Translations under genes and position numbers: made by a program
Part shown: piece by piece, positions 21,438 through 30,249 of the stretch
How the letters are laid out: the number at the start of each line of letters is the position of its first letter
Numbering within the stretch: the stretch's first letter is position 1
The notes under the pieces: generated by a model
The model's database searches: none
What the model was told of the DNA's origin: nothing
The model's input: only the letters and a program-made list of their open reading frames with translations
NCBI GenBank assembly: GCA_036346375.1
Contig: CM070508.1
Coordinates: forward strand, 26,046,852-26,110,851
Length of the DNA: 64,000 bases
Source of the DNA: Guadua angustifolia
Taxonomy: Eukaryota > Streptophyta > Magnoliopsida > Poales > Poaceae
Direction of reading: 5' to 3'

Positions 21438-23170
21438 TCATTGTGTTCCAATGACATTGTGATCTTTTGGGCGCTCCGTCAAACTCCAGACTTTGTTCCT
21501 TTCAAAGTTGTTGAGCTCTTCTTCCATAGTTGTGATCCAATCGACATCCTCTAGAGCTTCTTCTACTGTCTTGGGTTCAACACAAGAAACAAACGAATAA
21601 TGTTCATAAAAAGATGCTTTTCTAGAGCGAATTTGAATACCCTTACTGATTTCAACAATGATTTGGTCCGTGGGGTGATTCTTAGCAATTGTATGATGGC
21701 TTTTGATGAAGGTTGGTCTATCTTGATTCTTTTCTTCCTCTTCTTCCTGTGTGCCATCATGTGGTTCCATGGATGGTGCAGGTAGCTCATCTTGGTCTTC
21801 CTTGGGCTTTATGTCATCAACTTCCATCTTTCTTATAGTTTGCACCAAGGCACATCACCTACATATCTAGATTCTCATGCTCACCTTATGAGCCATTAGA
21901 TTCATCAAACTTAACATCATAAGTTTCTTCAACTAAGCTAGTTGTATTATTAAACACTCTATAAACTTTAGACTTAGAAGAATATCCTAACATAATACCA
22001 ACATCACATCTTGTTTGAAATTTACCCAAGTATGTTCTTTTCTTGTAGATGTACACTTTGCACCTAAACACACGAAATGAGGAGATGTTGGGCCGTCTTC
22101 CTACCAATAGCTCGTATGGAGTCTTCTTGAGTAGTCGATGAAGGTAGAGATGGTTGGTGGTGTGGCATGCAATGTTGATGGCTTCAGCCTAGAATGCATC
22201 CGAAGTGCCACACTCATCTAGCATAGACCTAGCCATTTCATTGAGAGTTCTATTTTTCCTCTCAACCACACGATTTTGTTTAGGGGTAAGGCTGAGAGTT
22301 CATGTTTTATTCCTAATTCATCACAATATTCAATAATGTTAGTATTGACAAACTCAGATCCATTATCACTTCTGATTTTCTTGACGGGGCAATCAAATTC
22401 ATTTTGGGCCCTTTTTGCAAATGTTTTGAGAATTTTTCCAACTTCACTTTTATTTGGCAAAAAGAAAAACCCAAGTAAAGTCGGAATAGTCATCAACTAC
22501 TACAAGGCAATATGAGTTACCACCAATGCTAGCAAATGCAGTGGGGCCAAACACATCCATATGCAAGAGCTCTAGTGGTCTAGTGGTGGACATGATACTT
22601 TTAATAGGATGAGAATTAGCTACCTGTTTGCCAGCTTGGCAAGCACTACATAGCTTATTCTTTTCAAACTTAACATCCTTCAAACCCACCACTAGCTCAT
22701 TTTTGAAAAGCTTTTTAAGATTAGACATACGTACATGCTCAAGACACCTATGTCAAAGCCAACCAAGGGAGACTTTAGCTAAGAAGCAAGTTGAAATGCA
22801 TGTGGAGTTAGATTTGAAATCAACGAGGTAGAGATTTTAAAGTTTAAAACCTTTGAAACAAGTTTTTCATTTTTATCAAACACAGTTACCCCATCAATTG
22901 AGAAGATACAGTGGAATCCAAGATCACATAATTGAGCAATCGAAAGTAAATTGAAGTTTAAGGATTCAACAAGAAGAATATTTTCAATTGAATGATCATT
23001 TGAGATAGCAATCTTACCGATACCTTTTACCTTTCACTTGCTATTATTTCCAAAAGTGATCTTGTGATTGGGGTCATCTTCTCCTTCAATTAAGGTGAAC
23101 ATTCTTGAGGTCCCTGTCATGTGTTCTGTGCATCCGCTGTCAATTACCCAATGGCAACCTCCACTTTTGT

Positions 23171-24727
23171 AGGGGGTTGAATAGGCAACTTTTCAAAATT
23201 TCAGAAATAATTACAGTTCAACTATATTGCTTAAGTACTTTGTCAACAGATACAAGATGACATAATATAAAGCACAAATAACTAAAACAGTGGAAAATAA
23301 CACAAAAGCAAGAATAAGCACAAGAGACACAATATTTTATCCCGTGGTTCGGAGCCACTCTCCTACTCTACGTTAGAGCACTTCTCTTGAAATATAGATC
23401 CTCCAAAGCTAGTCACAGTAGTTTTAGTCTCCACTAGAGTGACTCTTCCACCACTCCGGTGAGGTGAGTCCCAACCTTTCACAATCTAGGTGGCCTTCCA
23501 CAAACCCTTTTGGACAAGTCGCACTAACACTTCCTCTAAGCCGTCTAGGACCACCAAGATCCAAGAGTAATAGACTGACACAAGTCCTATCTCTTGGTTC
23601 ACTCAGCACAACACTAACTAGACTAAGTTTGGAGCCAAACACTTAGAAAATGTTAAGTTTTAGATTTGAAGATGAAGCACACTCTCCTTGATGGAATGTA
23701 AACTCTAGAGTGCTAATATGTCAAGGAGATTAAAGATATACCAAAAGTCCTATGGTAGATGGCTCAGGAAATGCTTATATAGCCATTTGAGCTGAAAAGA
23801 GCCATTACACCTACCACAGTAGACGTTGGAATGTGTCAGGCTGTTAAAAACAGGCTAACACATTTGTAATGGACTTAGCAAAAGTAGACTCAGTGATTAG
23901 TTCTTTGCACTCCGGACTAAGTTTGTTGAAAAGAGTATTTGCGCCAGACTGAATTGGCTTGGTCTGGCGTATAAAGCTTTTTTAGAAAATTTGGTCCGGC
24001 AAAAGATATGAACTTGTACATGAGCACCGAACCAAAATATTTAGTCCGTAGAAAAAGAATTTCAAGGAATGTATCTGCGCCAGACTAGATTTTGTACTAG
24101 CAAACTTTGGTCCGTCGTAGATGGTGTACGCTCAATTTGATTTAAACAATAGATACTTTCACTACGGACTTAAAGAATAAAAGGTCCGGCGTAAATGGCT
24201 TGCACTGGATTAAAATTTATGATAAGTTTAAAATGATCTGTCGTGAATGGAATGCGCTCGGTTAGAATTTCGACTTAGTAGATTTTGGCTCCATACTAAA
24301 TTAGGAATGGTTCGGCGAAAATGGGATTTTGACTAAGGTTGTGCCGGACTTAAGGAAAGAACAATGAAGATTAGTCCGGGGAAACACTTAGACGTTGTTT
24401 AGGGAGAAGGACTGATTCAAAGTAAAGAATGATAAAAGAATTTTGACTCCAAGCAGTCTATTTAGTCTTAGCCTATGAACCAAAATTCTAATTTGTGCAC
24501 AATCCCCCTTTATACTACGGCCAAACAAAAATAAGCCCTAACTACTTAGCTTGAATCATCTCCTAAGCCAGAACTAGTAACAAAGATCCTTAATTTTAAC
24601 CTTTTAAATGACTTCCTTGATACTTCAATCAATATCTTTCATTGTTTAGAGATTATTGAGTTAGTCATCAACACCAAAACCTTACAATTAACCTTGAGAA
24701 AATAATTAGGAGGCCTAGATGCTATCA
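23171..24727 (-). repeat. Sirevirus 5' LTR
   Basis: Uninterrupted LTR, starting TGATAGCATC on the minus strand and flanked at 24728-24732 by the duplication GGTGG. Its 3' end is truncated: the last ~20 bases, the primer site and gag are gone and the sequence runs into protease codons near 23165. It contains recurring tGGTCCGnCG words (for example 23992, 24109, 24183) related to the palindromic motifs known in Sirevirus LTRs. Confidence 0.85.
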
Positions 24728-24732
24728 GGTGG

Positions 24733-25239
24733 ACCTACCACGGGCCCATAGCAAGAAGGTTGGGGAGAGGAGGAAGCAGAGGGTACCTGTGCCTGCGCCG
24801 CGTCCATGAATGTGTTGAAGATTTGAAGATCACAGATGTTAGCTGACTTTGACTACCTTGGCCTCGAGTAGTCTATGTATATGTATGTAGTTGCTATACT
24901 TTTTTCCTTATCAGAGGTACTCCACACCGAGGTGTAAGGTTTTTAATGAGGTAGTAACTTTATGTTGGTTCAAGAATGAATAAAATTTAGTTTTTTTCTA
25001 TAACATTTGTGTCCACTGTCTCAACTCCTTGTGTTCCTAGCTCCCTTCCATTCATCGCAATAGTGCAAATAGGTCAGACCCGAGTCGGCATAGTACGATG
25101 CAAAAATGGGCCATGCCTGGGCACATCGAAGATGAGTTGGGCCAGCACGGTGGGCTGGCCGATCATGACGGCATGGTTTAGGCACGTGATTCAATGGGTT
25201 TGTGCCATGCTAACCCGCACATCATGACGCCCACCTCTA
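24733..25239. repeat. Right part of the hAT element
   Basis: Non-coding remainder after the Sirevirus. It ends in GGCACG/GGGCC-rich sequence mirrored near the left end, then the inverted terminus CCCACCTCTA. No transposase similarity. Confidence 0.7.
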
Positions 25240-25247
25240 CGTGAGGG
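25240..25247. repeat. 8-bp target site duplication of hAT, right copy
   Basis: CGTGAGGG, identical to 1829-1836. It restores the pre-insertion site when joined to 1-1828. Confidence 0.85.
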
Positions 25248-25277
25248 AAATGAAGAGCTAAGTTGTGTGGGGACAAG
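25248..25277. other. Short spacer between hAT site and MITE
   Basis: Pre-insertion flank continuing from 1828. Nothing recognisable. Confidence 0.4.
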
Positions 25278-25933
25278 TAAGGGCATGTATAGTGATATAA
25301 AGCGTTTGTTCATAATACACCTATATATCATATATCAACAAGTGTAAGGATGAGGATACCGACTAGAGGGGGGGTGAATAGACGGTTTTTAAAAAAATTA
25401 CTTGTATGAATCTCTACAATTAAATTCACCCCCAATTACCCTTATACCGAAACCTTAACTATAATTAATGCGGAAATGATAGACTAAGGTTTTGACAATC
25501 AAAACCTAAATTCTCTAGGCTCACTATGTGCACTAACTAATTATGTCACTAACAATAAATTACAATCCTAAATACAAGCAATCAATCAATTTAATTCTAC
25601 GAATATAAATTACTTGAATATAATAAGGAATAGAATGCAAGCACAAGTAACACGATACTTTTTATCGTGGTGTTCAGAGACTTGCTAGTCTCTCCTAATC
25701 CATGCTAAGGTTAGCCCAAATAAATTGGACCGACTCCACAAATTGAGCACCCACCTCGAATCCACTAGTGGTTGCTCTTTCCCCCTCTGGGTAGGTAAGC
25801 ACCGACCTTCACAACTTTGTCGGGGCTTCTCACAACCTCTGTTGAGAGCTCCTGCGCACGACATCTCCACACGTCGTCTAGGTGTCGGCAAACACCAAGA
25901 GTAATAAGCCAAGCCCTTCACTTGAAATTTACC

Positions 25934-28059
25934 GAGTGCAACACATGCACTCCGATGATCTCCTAAGTGCAACACATGCACTAGGATCCTCCTCAAGTGC
26001 AACACATGCACAAGAGGCTCTCAATCCACTTCCTAATTGCAACACATGTAATTAGGGCTCACTTTTAGCTCAAAAACCAATTGGAAGAGTGCAACACATG
26101 CAACCATCTCCTACACAACTCTCCCCAAAGTCAACATGCACAAATGCCAGCCCTTGACATCCTTTTATAGCCCTTCCATACGAAAACTAGCCGTTGGGGG
26201 CAAGATTGGGCAAAAATAGCATTTTTGGGTACTACTGCCCTTCTAGAGCTGGTAGTACCGGCCTCTAGGGCTGGTAGTATCGGACTCTAGGGCAACGAAT
26301 AGAAAACTAGCTATTGCATAGGAAACTCGATACTACCGTAAGCAAAAGTCTGGTAGTACTAGCCTCCACAGGCGGTACTGTCGACTTCAAATCACCTCCA
26401 GAGCAGCTTCTCTGGAAAATAACTACCGGTGGCTTAGGCCTGGTACTACCGCACCTCTAGTAGTACTGCCTATTTACCAGCGGTAGCTCTGGCCTTCAAA
26501 AACCAAGAAAATGCACTCTTCTAGAAAATGACAACTGGCCACACGTGCAGTACTACTGACCTCTGGTGGTACCGGCTCCAAAATAGCGGGACTACCGGAT
26601 CAGTGGTAGTGCCGGCTTTACACCAGTGGTACTGCTAGATTTCTAAATAAAATCAGATTTTCACACAAAAATCTTTTCTTTTAAAATCAACCATCAATAA
26701 TGATTGATTCTTTGAGCCATGTGATGATCAACACATGATCAAGCAATTTGCAAAACACATTTGCAAACTCAATTCACATGCTCCAAAGAATTGCATTAAA
26801 CTCCAACTTATATGCAAAACACATTCGCAAATAAACCGAGAATCTATGAGATCAATCATCTTAGCCATATAAGGATCAACACATGAACCCAATACTTTAT
26901 AAAACACATTTGCAAATGCCAACACATGCTCTTGGATCGAAACCCATAACTTTCACCTCATATGCAAAACATATTTGCAAATAACAAATCTAACCACTTA
27001 AAAGCACATCTTGAGCTATGAGATGATCAACACATGATCCCAACATATTGGAAAACACATTTGCAAATGCTTATCTCATACTCCAAAATAAGAAGCATAA
27101 ACATAAATATTTTGCAAAAATACATTTTGCAAACTCAAAACACAAACCATGTTTAGCCTTGTGATGATCAACACATGATTCAATCACAAACTTAAAACAC
27201 AAAGCTTGTGCTCTCTATTTGCAACACATGCAAATCTCTAGCACCATACAAACAATTACTATTCAAATCAAATTGCATGAGCTCTCTCCTTTTGCAACAC
27301 ATGTGAAACTTAGCTTGATGCAATAACCACATAAACCAATATTACATGAGTTATCTCCCTTTTGCAACACATACAAGACCATATCTCCATGTAAAAACAA
27401 ATCAGTAAGATTCAAATAAGATGCAACCATGATCACTCTTATTTGTAATACATGCAAATACTTAGTTCACATAAAATCCAATCAAGAGAGTAAGCTAGAG
27501 TAAACTGGATTGAGTTCATCAACATATGATGAAGCTCAAGTTAAAATACTCAACCCCTCTTAATAATACGATCCGATCTCTTATCCAAACACCGAGACTG
27601 GTAAAAGACTATGAACACATTCTTAACCCTCACTAATTATACCTTTGCCTCTAGCAATCCACTTGAAGCTTTTATGATTTCCAATCATCTTTTCTCTAGG
27701 ATCAAATTTTCTTCTTGTTCATCAACATATGATGAACCTTCTCTAGCCCTTCTCTTCACTTTGGTATCTCCTTTTGAAACTCATCAACACATGATGACTT
27801 CTCGTTCCTAATTTTTCATCTTCTTAGACTCAACCTACTTCACAACTCATTAAAAATCGTTAGTCTAACAAACACGATTGCCTCAATCATCACTTACACT
27901 CCATTAACACATAATGGATGCCTCTAAGATTGATTGAGCACAAATCAATTTGAAAGATTTAAAGGTTTATTGAGTACTTTGATGCAACTAATGCTTCATT
28001 ATACTCAAGAACTTTTCGTTTGTCCTTAATCAATAAAGAGACACCATCAACACATGATG
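25934..28059. repeat. Array of ~18 short hairpins with invariant ACACA loop and changing stems
   Basis: Each unit is a 4-10 bp inverted repeat around ACACA (twice ACATA, once ATACA). Examples: 25934-25952 GAGTGCA/TGCACTC; 26032-26056 CCTAATTGCA/TGTAATTAGG; 26725-26741 TGATCA/TGATCA; 26747-26767 TTTGCAAA/TTTGCAAA; 27217-27235 ATTTGCA/TGCAAAT; 27440-27460 TATTTGTA/TGCAAATA; 27717-27737 GTTCATCA/TGATGAAC; 27781-27797 TCATCA/TGATGA; 27900-27918 TCCATTA/TAATGGA; 28045-28059 CATCA/TGATG. The stem changes on both arms together while the loop stays fixed. Confidence 0.8.
26240..26640. repeat. Array of GGTAGTACCG-type palindromic words
   Basis: About twelve variants of [C/G]GGTAGTACC[G] and its complement (for example 26250-26262, 26269-26281, 26447-26456, 26565-26573), spaced 20-60 bases. 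Palindrome arrays like this are described in Sirevirus LTRs. They can fold into hairpins and are CHG-methylation targets (established for the family, from memory). Confidence 0.6.
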
Positions 28060-28084
28060 AAATATTCTTTAATTGATTGAAAAA

Positions 28085-28560
28085 CAACCAAATTTAATTT
28101 ACACTTCATTTAAATTGACATGAATATATATAACTACACAAGTTTCATATACTCAATATGATGGTTAGTAATGATCCAACTATGTTTGAGTTATGGAAAG
28201 GGATCAATACATTTAGACCATCAACTATAGAACAAACTCCACTAAGTATGTGCATATAACTAATTGAACATGAAATCAATATGCACATAATCAATCTTAG
28301 ATTGCATATGAGTTTATCCTATATTAACATAAGTATACTACAACTACACAAGTTATATATACTCAAAAAATTGTTTCAAAATCTTGATCCTTTATATGTT
28401 ATTTAGCAAGAGGACATAGATCAATACAATTGAAACATCAAGTTAAATTATGAACTCTCCCTAGATGTGTGCATTCATGTATATATGGATTTAGAAACAT
28501 AATGCACATATTTGAACTTAAGTAATGGAAGAGTTCATCCTTTAACTTGAATCCTATGTA
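28085..28560. repeat. Diverged ~200-bp tandem repeats in the solo LTR
   Basis: Two to three copies sharing AACTACACAAGTT-TATATACTCAA (28131 and 28341), then GATCAATACA(A/T)TT and AT(A/G)TGTGCAT. They lie at the left-transcribed start of the LTR. Confidence 0.5.
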
Positions 28561-28973
28561 TGCATCAAGACAATAGAATGAATACAAGTGCATACCTTTG
28601 GTTTTTTATTTTTCATCCAAGTTTGAGAATAATAAGAATGTAGCTCAATTAAACATGTTAGTCTCATAATAATTAGATTTATCATTAAACAATAATTAAA
28701 CATTAATATTAAACCAATTACCAAAACTAATGAAGCTTGAACTTACAACAGGACTAAAGAGAACTCATACAACACATCGTCTATATAGTTATCCATAATA
28801 ATCACTCATACATTTAAATTGATTGTCTATATAATGGTACATACAATATAAAGTCGTCTATAAGACCGTTTGTCAAATAGTAGAAAATATTTTTCTCTCT
28901 CCTCCACACCACATAAAATCTTAGGGGAAGTAATTTTATGGACAGTTGATGGGTAGCATTGTATATACCCTAA

Positions 28974-29262
28974 GAATGTGCGAGGGAGAAGGGGAGCAAG
29001 TGGTCTCTGCTGGTCTACAGTGCACGTATGGCAGAATCAGGTGACCAACGGAGCAAGGTTTGAAATCTCATTTTCAAATGACATCTCGGAGGTGGCCGAA
29101 ATCCAAAATCTCATCAAGATCTCCAAATTTCAGACAAATCCCAGATGATATACAAAAACAAAAATTCAAATCTAGTTTTTTACACTAAAAAAATCGAAAT
29201 TTCGGTCAAAATTCCTGAATTTCAATGAATTTGCATCGAGCGAAAAATAGTTCAAACAATGT
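28974..29262. repeat. Spacer with MULE-like AT-rich repeat (29056-29230)
   Basis: 29056-29145 (AGGTTTGAAATC, GGTGGCCGAAATCCAAAAT) is ~75% similar, inverted, to 55835-55745. It continues with GAAATTTCGGTCAAAATT-type sequence. Dispersed grass repeat of uncertain class. Confidence 0.5.
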
Positions 29263-29914
29263 TGTCGACGATCGGGATCGTCAACCGCAAAAAAGAGGTA
29301 GGGGTCAGAGAGTTTATGGGACCTGAGCTGCGTTTTACTCGAACGAAGGAAGAAAATCGATCGGGCGATGGTGGAGCAAGGCGACAACGAGCACGAGACA
29401 AGAGTTTATCTTCGTTCGAGCCCCGTGAAGGTAATAGTTTACTCGATCGCCTCATGGCGGTGATTCTTGTTATATGGGTGTACAGAGCAAGTGTTTACAA
29501 CTTAAGACAAGAATGGTGATTCCTAACTCGAGTCATTGTGTGTGTTGTGTTGTCTTCGTGTCCCCGAGCTCATGCATCCTTGGTCTTTATACTTCCTTTG
29601 TACGCAACGGCCGGAGCAAACCTCGGAAAGGGGCCCTGCACCTTGAGGGTCGGGCAAGAATCGCCTCGAACTTGCGGCGACTCGAGTCACCCCACGACCC
29701 GCTCTCCGCAACCGTCGGTCAAATGCCCGATCCAAATCCTAGGGCGGACCAGGCTTCAGCGAGACCCCGCCGAGCTCGAGGTCGAGAGGTGCCGAGCTCA
29801 GGCGACCAAGGCCTTCGTGGTCGAGCGCCCCAAGGCACCTGTGTCGCGATCGGGCCTTCCGAGCATGGGAATCACGACCACACTCCGGTGGTCAAGGGGT
29901 ACCCCCTCGCCGGC
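29263..29914 (-). repeat. 3' LTR of Tat-1
   Basis: About 652 bp, from TGTCGACGATCGGG to CCCCTCGCCGGC, followed on the + strand by TAGCCCCGAGGC (minus-strand polypurine tract CCTCGGGGCTA). A minus-strand TATAAAG lies at 29583-29590. No second LTR to compare, so the ends are ±10 bp. Confidence 0.6.
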
Positions 29915-30249
29915 TAGCCCCGAGGCTCTAGGTCTGAGGGAACCCTCGGGACGACCTCGAGCCTTATTCTTGAGACGAAAAAAAACCTTCATAGGTCTTG
30001 ACTCCTTGGTCGAGGCTCATGAGACCACAAGGCAAGTCTCTTGGCCACGACACTGGCGACCTTGGATTTTTCGATGTTGGTACGGATGTGAACGGTTGGC
30101 AGGGCACTGGCGGCGCCTCGACTCCGAGCCCAAGCCTTAATCACACCGTCAAGTCATAGTTGGCACGCCTTTTAAGGCACCGTGGATCGGATTTTACCGT
30201 GTTGCGGTTCATAATCCCGATGCCACATCTTCAAGAAGAAAAGCTCTCG

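Larger units (their letters stand above)
20041..23165 (-). pseudogene. Sirevirus pol (protease to RNase H), 5'-truncated and decayed
   Basis: Polyprotein that cuts itself, copies RNA into DNA and integrates it. From 23165 leftward: protease around DSGCT (~23130), GAG-pre-integrase with the C-x2-C CSACQAGK (~22650), integrase core (HMDVFGPTA, then IRSDNGSEF; 22730-22218), integrase C-terminal region (22107-21886), linker (21848-21438), RT palm (VDVKSAF-like and LYGLKQASRAWYKRL; 21437-21075), YVDDIIFG and RNase H (CDNEST; 21039-20224), then a C-terminal tail ending in TGA at 20041-20043. Damage includes stops at about 20227 and 20203, both where CGA would be expected, and a gap in RT near 21040-21075. 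The gag end is missing. Not functional. Confidence 0.88.
2029..24727 (-). mobile_element. Sirevirus-type Ty1/copia retrotransposon (gag-deleted), interrupted by a gypsy element
   Basis: Minus-strand element with 5' LTR at 23171-24727 and 3' LTR at 2029-3053 plus 14934-15540. It is flanked by the 5-bp duplication GGTGG (2024-2028 and 24728-24732). Order on the minus strand is LTR, protease, GAG-pre-integrase, integrase, RT, RNase H, env-like ORF, polypurine tract, LTR. The YVDDIIFG RT motif, the env-like ORF after pol and several G-rich polypurine copies mark the Sirevirus lineage. The primer site, leader, gag and start of protease are missing: the 5' LTR joins directly to the protease. The 3' LTR is split by the Tekay element at 3054-14933. 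Confidence 0.88.
1837..25239. mobile_element. Non-autonomous hAT element, split by the nested retrotransposons
   Basis: Terminal inverted repeats TAGAGGTGGG (1837-1846) and CCCACCTCTA (25230-25239) are flanked by the exact 8-bp duplication CGTGAGGG. Removing the Sirevirus at 2029-24727 and one TSD copy leaves a ~0.7-kb element (1837-2028 plus 24733-25239) with no transposase. Its body is rich in GGGCCATGCC / GGCACGG words. It must have been mobilised by an autonomous hAT elsewhere. Confidence 0.8.
25343..28747 (-). repeat. Probable solo LTR of a long-LTR copia (Sirevirus-like)
   Basis: Starts TGTAAGGATGAGGATACC then GAGGGGGGGTGAATAGACGG. This is the same end structure as the Sirevirus LTR at 2029 (TGTAGGATCAAG..., GGGGGGTGAATAGAC), so it is an LTR end in the same minus orientation. 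A plausible other end is 28747, with imperfect flanks ACAAG (25338-25342) and ACAGG (28748-28752). No internal region is seen, so I read it as a solo LTR of ~3.4 kb. It carries three repeat classes: GGTAGTACCG palindromes, ACACA-loop hairpins and ~200-bp diverged tandem repeats. The right boundary is uncertain. Confidence 0.5.
25281..28970. mobile_element. Tourist-like MITE split by an LTR insertion
   Basis: Ends GGGCATGTATAGTG (25281-25294) and CATTGTATATACCC (28957-28970) are imperfect inverted repeats (10 of 14). They are flanked by TAA on both sides (25278-25280 and 28971-28973), the 3-bp target of PIF/Harbinger elements. Without the insertion at 25343-28747 the MITE would be ~280 bp, normal for Tourist elements. 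Non-coding. Confidence 0.6.

Noticed and set aside
25934..28059. CRISPR array
   Set aside because: Repeats are 5-base loops with differing arms, irregularly spaced, in a plant retrotransposon LTR; no direct repeat of 23-40 bases and no cas genes.
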